Source of the DNA: CAYGFH01 sp964430295
GTDB taxonomy: Bacteria > Patescibacteriota > Microgenomatia > UBA10105 > UBA927
Direction: 5' to 3'
Length of the DNA: 18,868 nt
Assembly: GCA_964430295.1 (NCBI GenBank)
Contig: CAYSEV010000023.1
Location: forward strand, 1 to 18,868
The stretch's first letter is position 1; every line of letters starts with the position of its first letter. Both the position numbers and the translations under genes were made by a program. The notes beneath the pieces were generated by a model that was given only the letters and a program-made list of their open reading frames with translations, did not search any database and had not been told where the DNA came from. Positions 1-7,020 of this stretch are shown piece after piece.

Positions 1-327
1 GATGGAACAATCGAAATTATAGATTATAAAACCGGTTCAGCTGCAAAAATTCGCGATGTGGAAAAAGATCCGCAACTCACTATTTATGCGCTCAGCGCTT
101 CACAAGACGGTGTATACAAAAAGAAACCTGAGCATGTGACCGTATCATTCTATTTTTTAGAGAATCTGCAAAAAGTTTCTGCCACAAGAACTCAAAAGCA
201 AATAGAAGCAGCTAAAATAGATGTTGCCAATACTGTAGAAGCAATAGAAAGGAGTGACTTTCATCCTACACCGGGTAGGCATTGTGACTTCTGCGAATTC
301 CGACTCATTTGTGAAGCGTGGAATTGA
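1..327 (+). CDS. PD-(D/E)XK nuclease domain, C-terminal fragment (RecB/AddB/Cas4-like)
   Basis: The reading frame is open from base 1, so only the last 108 residues are visible and the true start lies outside the window. Residues 8-12 read DYKTG, the Asp...Lys catalytic signature of RecB-family PD-(D/E)XK nucleases, and a downstream QLTIY matches the Q-x3-Y motif that follows it in this family. The tail has cysteines 95, 98 and 104 (C-x2-C-x5-C), the arrangement of the three C-terminal ligands of the 4Fe-4S cluster in AddB- and Cas4-type nucleases; the fourth ligand would lie upstream. Such domains usually end a UvrD-like helicase-nuclease, or stand alone as an exonuclease; the fragment cannot tell which. 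It likely acts in recombination or end processing. The stop is TGA. Confidence 0.8.
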   Translation, partial: DGTIEIIDYKTGSAAKIRDVEKDPQLTIYALSASQDGVYKKKPEHVTVSFYFLENLQKVSATRTQKQIEAAKIDVANTVEAIERSDFHPTPGRHCDFCEFRLICEAWN

Positions 328-367
328 TTGTATGTTGTAATACAGTATTGCTAATTGACACACGGTA

Positions 368-395
368 TTGATTGATGCAACGATATCTATATAAC
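368..395 (+). promoter_or_regulatory. Candidate promoter of the LamG-like surface protein gene
   Basis: TTGATT (368-373), a 16-bp spacer and TATAAC (390-395) sit directly in front of the ATG at 401. Transcription would begin at or beside the start codon, giving a leaderless or nearly leaderless mRNA. A second -35-like TTGACA at 355-360 has no -10 box at the right distance. A small palindrome, AATAC-A-GTATT (339-349), lies just upstream. Confidence 0.45.
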
Positions 396-400
396 TGAAT

Positions 401-2230
401 ATGGGTGTGAAAAATAAATCCAATCAATTCTCTCGGATTCTTGCAATTGCTTTAACAGCTGCGTTCGGTTTGATTACTCTTGCTGTTATATACGGTGCGT
501 TCAAACAAAATACTGAAGGAAGATCAAAAGCAGCTCTGGAACAAACAGTGGTAAAACGATGGGAATTTAATGGAAAAACAAGCGAGGGATGGGAAGTTCA
601 ATCTCCGTATCGATTTGTAGTTGGAAACGGTTATCTGTCTATACTTCAGGGTAAATCAGTTTCAGCCGTTGCCATAACGAATCCAAAGGTCTTCGCTAGT
701 TTACCAAAAGGCTTAAAATCTGTAACTTTTTCGCTATCAGTAGGAACGCCCATACAAAAGCCGCAATGTCCGCCTCCGCCCACATGTACTGGAGTTGTTA
801 CTGTTGTCGGACAGGATAGATCCACGTTCGGATGTGATCTGTATGTATGTAGTAAGCCTGTGGTTCAAAATGAAAGTCCTCCACCAATTTCAAGAGAGGT
901 TGTCTCTGCTGAATCCAGGTCTATTCAGTCCGGAGTTATGTGTGCTCTGGACGTCCGTGCATGTCCTGACGGTTCTTATGTCGGACGAACAGGAAACACG
1001 TGCTCGTTTGAAAACTGCCCTACGGGACCTGTAAAAGGAAGGCTTCCGATTCCTGTCGGAAGATACTCCGGAAATATTTATTATAAATTAGTAAACAAAA
1101 ATACATTTGAAAAACCAATACCATTCTCTGGTGTGGTTGACGGTACGTTTAGAACAATAACTATCAAGTTCCCGGAAATTCAGGGAATTACAGTAGAGCA
1201 GATAAAAATTGTGTTTTCGGGTGGAATTCGTTCAACCGAGTCAATACGCTTTGATTGGATACGTCTTGGTACGGATGGTATAAACCCATCAACACCAACA
1301 CCAACCGTTCGTTGTGTGCCAATGCCGTATTGTCCACCTGGTGCAATGTGTAAAATGATAGCACCTCCGCCTGGGACTATGTATTGTCCTACACCTACTC
1401 AGTGCAAAGAACCAATGTGTCCACCGCCTCCGGTTGGATGCAGCTATGTAAATCCTACTTCCTGTTCATGTGGAGCATTGATTTGCTCAGCAACTGTTAC
1501 TCCTACTGTGACGCCAACTGGGACACCAACGGGAACACCGATACAGGTGCATGGATTTCAAAAAGCGATACGAATTAATGCCGGTGGTGCAGTGTATATT
1601 CCGCCAATTTTACCTCGTGGAGAATTTACAACAGAGGGCTGGGTGAAGTTAGATGATTTTACCTCCGAATATACTCAGGTACATACAATATTTAAACAAG
1701 GGGATTATGGGTCAGGTGTTGAGGTTAGCCTTTGGGTAAATGGGAATAAAAATATTAGTGAAGGGAAGATTGGTTCAATTCAGGGAATTATTTGGGACTC
1801 GAATGGACCGATAGATATATTTTCATATAACTCCATATCTACAAATGTGTGGCATCATATAGCGTTAACCAAAGACAGTAGTACAATTCGATTGTTCCTT
1901 GATGGAAATAATATTTCCTCGAAATCATATATTGGGGAAACACCTTGGTCTAACTCTCAAGGATTGAGCGTTGGAGCCGGTATTACAGCGCCTTTAGCTG
2001 AAGCAAGTAGTTCAATGTCTGATCCTCTCATAGGTGAAATTGATGATTTTAGAGTGTCAGCAAAAGCATTGTATGTCGCAAACTTTACTCCTCCGACAAT
2101 GCCCTATATAGTTGCTCCTTATGTTCTTGGCTTGTATCATTTTAATGATAATTCACAAGATGCAAGCTCGTATTTGAAACATGGTGAGAATATAGGATTA
2201 GTGCAGTATGTAAATAGTACTGTTAGGTGA
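401..2230 (+). CDS. Anchored cysteine-rich surface protein with LamG-like C-terminal domain
   Basis: A 609-residue protein with a basic N-terminus and one hydrophobic helix (about 11-33), so it is probably held in the membrane by an uncleaved signal anchor with the rest outside. The extracellular part has cysteine/proline-rich modules around residues 122-150, 181-204 (C181, C188, C199, C204) and 305-365, separated by beta-rich stretches. A Thr-Pro linker (about 367-382) leads to a LamG/concanavalin-like domain (about 385-600) with typical segments such as TTEGWVKL, WHHIAL and LFLDG. Such folds often bind carbohydrate or mediate adhesion. The ATG at 401 is the first in frame, close behind a -10-like box, with no Shine-Dalgarno sequence. 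Its 3' end overlaps the convergent Fem-like gene by 8 bp. The substrate cannot be inferred. Confidence 0.8.
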   Translation: MGVKNKSNQFSRILAIALTAAFGLITLAVIYGAFKQNTEGRSKAALEQTVVKRWEFNGKTSEGWEVQSPYRFVVGNGYLSILQGKSVSAVAITNPKVFASLPKGLKSVTFSLSVGTPIQKPQCPPPPTCTGVVTVVGQDRSTFGCDLYVCSKPVVQNESPPPISREVVSAESRSIQSGVMCALDVRACPDGSYVGRTGNTCSFENCPTGPVKGRLPIPVGRYSGNIYYKLVNKNTFEKPIPFSGVVDGTFRTITIKFPEIQGITVEQIKIVFSGGIRSTESIRFDWIRLGTDGINPSTPTPTVRCVPMPYCPPGAMCKMIAPPPGTMYCPTPTQCKEPMCPPPPVGCSYVNPTSCSCGALICSATVTPTVTPTGTPTGTPIQVHGFQKAIRINAGGAVYIPPILPRGEFTTEGWVKLDDFTSEYTQVHTIFKQGDYGSGVEVSLWVNGNKNISEGKIGSIQGIIWDSNGPIDIFSYNSISTNVWHHIALTKDSSTIRLFLDGNNISSKSYIGETPWSNSQGLSVGAGITAPLAEASSSMSDPLIGEIDDFRVSAKALYVANFTPPTMPYIVAPYVLGLYHFNDNSQDASSYLKHGENIGLVQYVNSTVR

Positions 2231-3062
2231 ATTTAAGCGGATAGTAAATTTCCTTCCCTCCAAATCCTTCTTTGAATTTTGTAAACCCTTTCCATTGCTG
2301 GTTTTCGTTTGGTAATCGTTCATCCCATACCCCTACAAAATCCAGATTTTTTGACCCATATTTTTTTGCCTCACGTATGCATTCCCACACAAGTAGTGTG
2401 GGCGCAAACAATTTTTTCCCGTACTTAATTGTTCCTGCAATCCAATAATAACTTATATGGTCATAGTGAAGCAGTAAAACACCGCCAATCAATTTACCGT
2501 TTTTATCATGTGCTAAAAGAATAGAGGCATTGTTCGGTGAGAAAATTTCCCATAGTTCCTTCATGCCTGTTGTGGTCATAAAACCGAATAATCCGGCTGA
2601 TGCGTTTTTTATTGCAAGCATTTCATCAATAGCCTTTGATTCTACAACTGTTACCCCTATTTTCTTTGCCCGTCGTACTGCTCTTCGTTTAGCTTCTGAA
2701 AACGAGGAAAAAATTTCTTCCTCAGCACGCGTTACGTCTATGAGAATTGTCTTTGTCGGAAGGAAAGGGGAACGGCTAATAGAAATGAATGTTGATACCT
2801 CTTTACACCAGTGGTCTAGTTCTGCTTGATCTTGTGTCTGTATTGGTTCAATCACAAGCGTATGTATATGATACGAGTGAACAAGATCCCTAATTCTTCG
2901 GATATCAGGCAGCTTTTTCGGTCTATGTATTTTTACCATGCCACCTAAGATGGGAAATGACTTAATGAAAACCTGTACAGCATCAATATCTACCACAACC
3001 CATCGCAAGCGTTCCATATACTGCTTATATAGCTGTGATTGTTGTGGTTCTGTGTACACCAT
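2223..3062 (-). CDS. FemAB-family aminoacyltransferase-like protein, second copy (shortened)
   Basis: A 279-residue member of the FemA/FemB/FemX family, whose members use aminoacyl-tRNA to add amino acids to the peptidoglycan stem peptide, and which adopt a double GNAT fold. The C-terminal half carries the family pattern: a basic helix (SEAKRRAVRRAKK), an IGGVLLL strand, an APTLLVWECIREAKK helix, then LDFVGVW and GFTKFKEGFGG near the end. The N-terminal half is short and diverged: the usual W-x-W-G-x-F start and the IPKGP motif seen in the upstream copy are missing or weak. It begins 3 bases after that gene's stop, without a Shine-Dalgarno sequence, so the two are probably co-translated. The pair may work like FemA/FemB, or one copy may be regulatory or have another acceptor. 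Confidence 0.8.
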   Translation of the reverse strand: MVYTEPQQSQLYKQYMERLRWVVVDIDAVQVFIKSFPILGGMVKIHRPKKLPDIRRIRDLVHSYHIHTLVIEPIQTQDQAELDHWCKEVSTFISISRSPFLPTKTILIDVTRAEEEIFSSFSEAKRRAVRRAKKIGVTVVESKAIDEMLAIKNASAGLFGFMTTTGMKELWEIFSPNNASILLAHDKNGKLIGGVLLLHYDHISYYWIAGTIKYGKKLFAPTLLVWECIREAKKYGSKNLDFVGVWDERLPNENQQWKGFTKFKEGFGGKEIYYPLKFT

Positions 3063-3065
3063 ACA

Positions 3066-4073
3066 TTATCGAAGCCACGTTAATAGATGCCAGCGGATAG
3101 AATCTGCTAAAACAAAAAATTTATATACTATCGGTTGGATAACAAGATCATATGAACCGATAAACGTAATAAGTTTTGGATTGAATCCCTGCTTAAACTT
3201 ATGAAAGCCATACCATGGATCTTGTATATCAGGTTCAGGCCCCAGTGCTCCCCAAAGATCGAATGTCGTATATTTTTGTGCTTTTGCCCATTTGACGATT
3301 TCCCACAGCAGTAATGTTGGTGCCATGACTTCTCTATGTTCTCTAGATGATGCTCCGTATGGATAATAGATTTTATCTTTCCAAACGAAAAGCATCCATG
3401 CTGCAAGTATTTTTTTGTTGTATGTCGCCGTGAATATGGTTGCAATGCCTGCTGCATGCAATACCTCCCATACAGTCTTTTGATAGGTATGGTTGTGAGC
3501 ATAAAATCCTTGTCTGGCTGTCGTCTCATCAGATAATTTTTTATATGCCTCAAATGCTACCGGTGAATTATCTTGTGCTATGTTCACGCCATGTTTTAAG
3601 GCAAGTTTAATGTTGTATCTGGTCTTAGAGTGCATAGCTTTAAGGAGTAACTCTTCCGATTGTGTGCAATCTATACAAAACGTATGTTTAGTAAACATTG
3701 GGTGATGAGAGGGGAGTAGGCTATCTGACACTTTAATCTCATTGCTCCCTTCCTGTACGTTCGGTTCAAGTTGTATGTAAATCGCATTTTTTTGTTTTCC
3801 CAGTTTTTTTAATTCCATTACCATATCACCTGTTGGCAGAGGTCCTTTCGGTATGTATCCCACAGTAAACGGTGTATATGGAATTCTATGAAACGTTATT
3901 TGCATACCGTTTGTCAGAATATTATTTTTGTATATACCCAGTCTGACAACATCAATGCCCATTCTTGTCCTAAATTCACCCCATTCCCACGATTGAAGTG
4001 GATGATCTACTATGGCATTCCATTGGTTTTTTTCAGTGGTATCTACTATTCGGATTGTTGTATCAGTCTTCAT
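3066..4073 (-). CDS. FemAB-family peptidoglycan aminoacyltransferase-like protein
   Basis: A 335-residue FemAB/FemX-type protein. Near the N-terminus it has QSWEWGEFR followed by GYIPKGPLP, the two hallmark motifs of the first GNAT-like half; the second half has TRYNIKLALKHGV, an ILAAWMLF strand, an APTLLLWEIVKWAK helix, then FDLWGALG and GFHKFKQGF. Family members transfer amino acids from tRNA to the cross-bridge of lipid II or peptidoglycan in the cytoplasm. I chose the ATG at 4073 over the upstream in-frame start at 4112, because homology-like sequence begins here and a -35/-10 pair ends about 10 bases upstream. It is the first gene of a two-gene unit with the next Fem-like gene. Orthology to FemA, FemB or FemX specifically cannot be settled. 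Confidence 0.85.
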   Translation of the reverse strand: MKTDTTIRIVDTTEKNQWNAIVDHPLQSWEWGEFRTRMGIDVVRLGIYKNNILTNGMQITFHRIPYTPFTVGYIPKGPLPTGDMVMELKKLGKQKNAIYIQLEPNVQEGSNEIKVSDSLLPSHHPMFTKHTFCIDCTQSEELLLKAMHSKTRYNIKLALKHGVNIAQDNSPVAFEAYKKLSDETTARQGFYAHNHTYQKTVWEVLHAAGIATIFTATYNKKILAAWMLFVWKDKIYYPYGASSREHREVMAPTLLLWEIVKWAKAQKYTTFDLWGALGPEPDIQDPWYGFHKFKQGFNPKLITFIGSYDLVIQPIVYKFFVLADSIRWHLLTWLR

Positions 4074-4083
4074 AGATAGAATT

Positions 4084-4112
4084 ATTATCTTACTTTTATA
4101 TGCGTGATACAA
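4084..4112 (-). promoter_or_regulatory. Candidate promoter of the Fem-like gene pair
   Basis: Read on the minus strand: TTGTAT (4112-4107), a 17-bp spacer and GATAAT (4089-4084), followed after 10 bases by the ATG at 4073. The 5' leader would be only a few bases. The -35 box overlaps a TACAAT (4108-4113) that could be the -10 box of the divergent small gene on the plus strand, so the two promoters may compete. Confidence 0.45.
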
Positions 4113-4120
4113 TGGGAATG

Positions 4121-4327
4121 ATGGCGAAAATAAAAAGAATTAAAAAGCGCGTACGATCAATAAAGCACCCAACTGAACGAATTTTACCGGTGGAACAGTG
4201 GCTTATTCCCTCACTCAAGTTTACCCATGTTCATGGTGTTGCCAGAGTGTTTTTGCTTTGCGAAATACTATTGTCTGTACTTGTTGTGTTAGGCTCGCTT
4301 CTACTGATACTTCTTCACTGGTTATAA
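4121..4327 (+). CDS. Small basic single-pass membrane protein, unknown function
   Basis: A possible 68-residue protein. The N-terminus is strongly basic (MAKIKRIKKRVRSIKH) and the last 25 or so residues form one hydrophobic helix ending LLLILLHWL, so it would be a tail-anchored or inverted single-pass membrane protein. Upstream in-frame ATGs at 4100, 4112 and 4118 exist; I prefer 4121 because TACAAT (4108-4113) would place transcription start at this codon. The last 6 bp overlap the 3' end of the convergent helicase gene. I do not recognise a family. The strong charge/hydrophobicity pattern and the lack of another gene here favour a real gene. Confidence 0.5.
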   Translation: MAKIKRIKKRVRSIKHPTERILPVEQWLIPSLKFTHVHGVARVFLLCEILLSVLVVLGSLLLILLHWL

Positions 4328-6187
4328 CATGTAATCATCACTGGTATATCCTCTGTCAGCTGACAGAGAGACTGTTAGATCTATTGAGTGTTGTGGTATA
4401 TCAGATAGGAATCTTGAGATCATATTTTGTGTTCTTGTGCCGAAAAATAATCGTCTGTTGGCATAGGTGAGATAGAGTTTTTCTTTGGCCCTCGTAATGC
4501 CGACATAACATAATCTTCGTTCTTCTTCCAGCTCTTCCCGATCCATCAGGCTTCTGCTATGGGGAAATAATCCTTCTTCCATACCAATAATTGCAACAAT
4601 TGGAAACTCCAGACCTTTTGCCGCATGCAATGTCATAAGCGTTACCGCATCACGTTTTTCTTCTCGAATTTTTTTATTTTTAGGTTCATATTCCTGCTCA
4701 ACGAGTGCTACTGTCTCAAGAAAATCACGTAAGACAGGAAATTCAGTTGCAACTGATCTGAGTTCTTTTATGTTCTCAAGCCTAGATGCTTCTTCTTCTA
4801 TATTTACATCGTATAAGGATAAATATTGTGTTACATCAAGAACTTTGTCTAATAGCTCTAATGTTCCTTTTGCCTGAAGTTCCTCTGCATTGAGTGAGTT
4901 TGCGAATTCCATAAATTTCCTGTATCTTCCTTTTCCCAGTTTTTCGATCCGTTTATGTGAAACAGTATCTTTTGGATTGGCTAATACTCTCAGATATGCA
5001 AGTACATCTTTGATTTCTTTTCGATCGTAAAATCGTGTTCCACCTACAAGAATATATGGAATTCCTGCATGAAGAAACGCTTCTTCAAGCACTCGTGATT
5101 GTGCATTCGTTCTATAGAGGACTGCAAAATCCGCAAATGGACGTCGTGAATTAAGAATAGTCTTGACCAGAAATGACGATTCATCATGTTCAGTTCTGGC
5201 TTCATATAATGTAATTTTTTCTCCCTGACTATTGTCTGTCCATAGCTTGAGCACCTGATGAGATGTATTTTTGGAGATAACACCATGTGCTGCCTCCAGA
5301 ATCTGTTTTGTACTTCTATAGTTTTGTTCCAAATGGTATTCTTTAGCTTCCGGGTAATCCTTTTTAAAATTGATAATATTTCTAAAATCTGCACCTCGCC
5401 ATCTATAAATGCTTTGTGATGCATCTCCTACAACACAAATGTTTCTGTATCTGGCTGCCAACATTTTTGTAATTGTATATTGTGCTTTGTTTGTATCTTG
5501 ATATTCATCTACAAGGATAAATTGGTATTGTTCCTGGTATTTTCCGAGTATTTCTTTTTGTTTTTTAAATAATTCTACTGTTTTAATAAGCAGGTCATCG
5601 AAATCCAATGCTCGGTTCTCGGATAACATATGCTGATATGCCAGATAAATTTTAGCAACAGCTTCCTGAAAATATCCTCGTGCAAATTGTGGATATTCAA
5701 CTGCACTGATGAGTTCGTTTTTTGCTTCAGAAATCGTGTGAAGTATGGCGCGGGGATTATAATTTTTTTGAGAGATATCTAATTTAACCATGATCTCTTT
5801 TACACAATCGAGTGCATCCTGCTCATCATAAATTGCGAAATTAGGATCTATGCCAATATGTACACCGTCCATTCGTAACATACGCACACAAAGTGAATGA
5901 AATGTCCCTGCAAAAGGAAGCGTGATATGCCTTGTTTGCAGTGCATGATCCGTTGTAAGAATTTGCTGGATGCGAGATTTCATTTCCGCCGCAGCTTTAT
6001 TTGTAAACGTTAGCATGAGTATAGAAGTTGGCTCTATATGATGGTCTTGTATTAAATGCGCTACTCTATACGTGAGTACTCTTGTCTTTCCTGACCCTGC
6101 GCCAGCTAGGATAAGTACCGGACCGTCAACCTGAAGTGCCGCCTCTTGTTGCGGGGTATTTAAGGCGTTGAGTATCACATCTTTCAT
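4322..6187 (-). CDS. pcrA: UvrD/PcrA/Rep-type superfamily 1A DNA helicase, compact form
   Basis: A 621-residue 3'-5' helicase of the UvrD/PcrA/Rep group, which unwinds DNA in repair, replication restart or conflict resolution. All core motifs are visible: Q motif (LNTPQQEA, 9-16), Walker A (AGAGSGKT, 28-35), motif Ia (TFTNKAAAEM, 60-69), Walker B (DEYQDT, about 227-232), motif III (VGDASQSIYRWRGAD, 253-267), motif IV (EQNYRST, 287-293), motif V (TLHAAKGLEF, 519-528) and motif VI (YVGITRAKEKLYL, 561-573). The 2B region between IV and V is shorter than in Bacillus-type PcrA (about 720-740 residues) and the protein ends about 50 residues after motif VI, without the long C-terminal tail that contacts RNA polymerase. 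Assignment to PcrA rather than UvrD or Rep is by general resemblance. It starts 17 bp from divergent tpiA. Confidence 0.92.
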   Translation of the reverse strand: MKDVILNALNTPQQEAALQVDGPVLILAGAGSGKTRVLTYRVAHLIQDHHIEPTSILMLTFTNKAAAEMKSRIQQILTTDHALQTRHITLPFAGTFHSLCVRMLRMDGVHIGIDPNFAIYDEQDALDCVKEIMVKLDISQKNYNPRAILHTISEAKNELISAVEYPQFARGYFQEAVAKIYLAYQHMLSENRALDFDDLLIKTVELFKKQKEILGKYQEQYQFILVDEYQDTNKAQYTITKMLAARYRNICVVGDASQSIYRWRGADFRNIINFKKDYPEAKEYHLEQNYRSTKQILEAAHGVISKNTSHQVLKLWTDNSQGEKITLYEARTEHDESSFLVKTILNSRRPFADFAVLYRTNAQSRVLEEAFLHAGIPYILVGGTRFYDRKEIKDVLAYLRVLANPKDTVSHKRIEKLGKGRYRKFMEFANSLNAEELQAKGTLELLDKVLDVTQYLSLYDVNIEEEASRLENIKELRSVATEFPVLRDFLETVALVEQEYEPKNKKIREEKRDAVTLMTLHAAKGLEFPIVAIIGMEEGLFPHSRSLMDREELEEERRLCYVGITRAKEKLYLTYANRRLFFGTRTQNMISRFLSDIPQHSIDLTVSLSADRGYTSDDYML

Positions 6188-6196
6188 GCGTATAAT
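6168..6196 (+). promoter_or_regulatory. Promoter of tpiA, predicted leaderless
   Basis: TTGAGT (6168-6173), a 17-bp spacer and a perfect TATAAT (6191-6196). The ATG of tpiA at 6205 is 9 bases past the end of the -10 box, where transcription should start, so the mRNA would have at most a couple of leader bases. The -35 box lies inside the first codons of the divergent helicase gene. Confidence 0.7.
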
Positions 6197-6204
6197 AGTA
6201 TCAT

Positions 6205-6885
6205 ATGAAACACTTATTTATTGCCGGAAATTGGAAGAGTAAAAAGACCGCTGCTGAAGCAAATGAATGGAATAACTCCTTTCTCGCACATATGAAAGAT
6301 GTCTCTCTTGAGAATATAACTGTTGTGGTGTGTCCACCCTATACGGCACTACCAGGATTGCATTGGCTATTGAAATCAGCAGGAGTGACAACTATTTCTC
6401 TTGGTGCTCAGGATGTCTCCGGGTTTGGTGAAGGTGCGTATACCGGTGAAGTAACAGCGGCAATGGTAAAAGAAGTTGCCGATTGGGTTATTATCGGTCA
6501 TTCTGAACGAAGGAAATATTTTGGTGAAACTGATGAACAATTACAAAAAAAAGTTGAGCAGGCAAAGTTGGCAGGAGTAAAAGTTATTTATTGTGTTCCA
6601 GATGATACGACAGTAGTACCTTCAGGGGTAGATGTCGTTGCATATGAGCCGGTTTGGGCGATAGGAACGGGGAAGACTGATTCTCCGGAAAATGCGAACG
6701 CGGTTGTAACAAATATAAAATCAAAAACGGGAGTTTCTACTGTTATCTACGGTGGCAGTGTAACTGCTGAAAATGTGGCGTCATTTGTAGGAACAAGCGC
6801 CATAGATGGTGTACTTCCCGGTGGCGCAAGTTTAGATCCGGAGAAATTTGCCAATCTTATTAAACGAGCTATAGCAGGTACATAA
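6205..6885 (+). CDS. tpiA: Triosephosphate isomerase
   Basis: Interconverts dihydroxyacetone phosphate and glyceraldehyde 3-phosphate in glycolysis. The 226-residue protein has all catalytic elements: GNWK with Lys11, GHSERR with His99, and AYEPVWAIGTGK with Glu148 followed by loop 6. The phosphate-binding YGGSV (182-186) and a DGVLPGGASL segment (201-210) close the barrel; the latter varies from the common DGxLVGGASL, with Pro in place of Val. At 226 residues it is about 25 shorter than the usual bacterial enzyme, mainly between His99 and Glu148, where a helix region is trimmed. The first ATG sits right behind a strong promoter. It is probably transcribed alone; no other glycolytic gene is in the window. 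Confidence 0.97.
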   Translation: MKHLFIAGNWKSKKTAAEANEWNNSFLAHMKDVSLENITVVVCPPYTALPGLHWLLKSAGVTTISLGAQDVSGFGEGAYTGEVTAAMVKEVADWVIIGHSERRKYFGETDEQLQKKVEQAKLAGVKVIYCVPDDTTVVPSGVDVVAYEPVWAIGTGKTDSPENANAVVTNIKSKTGVSTVIYGGSVTAENVASFVGTSAIDGVLPGGASLDPEKFANLIKRAIAGT

Positions 6886-6922
6886 ACCTTACGTTGTTTA
6901 TATAGATCGTTTTTCAGTAACA

Positions 6923-6949
6923 CATCTCAGTGGCTCATAGATGCTTTTT
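6923..6949 (+). terminator. Weak candidate terminator after tpiA
   Basis: A CATCT/AGATG stem (6923-6927 with 6939-6943) is followed by five T (6945-6949). The stem is short and the inner pairing imperfect. The rest of the 135-bp gap between the convergent tpiA and FN3/Ig-like genes (6886-7020) shows nothing else I can support. Confidence 0.3.
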
Positions 6950-7020
6950 CTAGAGTGTGTGTGCTATAAGAGTTTTCAAGCACTCGTATGGATATACTTG
7001 CGCATTTCCTGCAATTTGTT

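Noticed and set aside
328..400. tRNA or CRISPR-like repeat in the gap before the LamG-like gene
   Set aside because: The similar GTATTG-containing segments (about 345-373) are only two imperfect copies, and no cloverleaf can be drawn. A promoter explains the region better.
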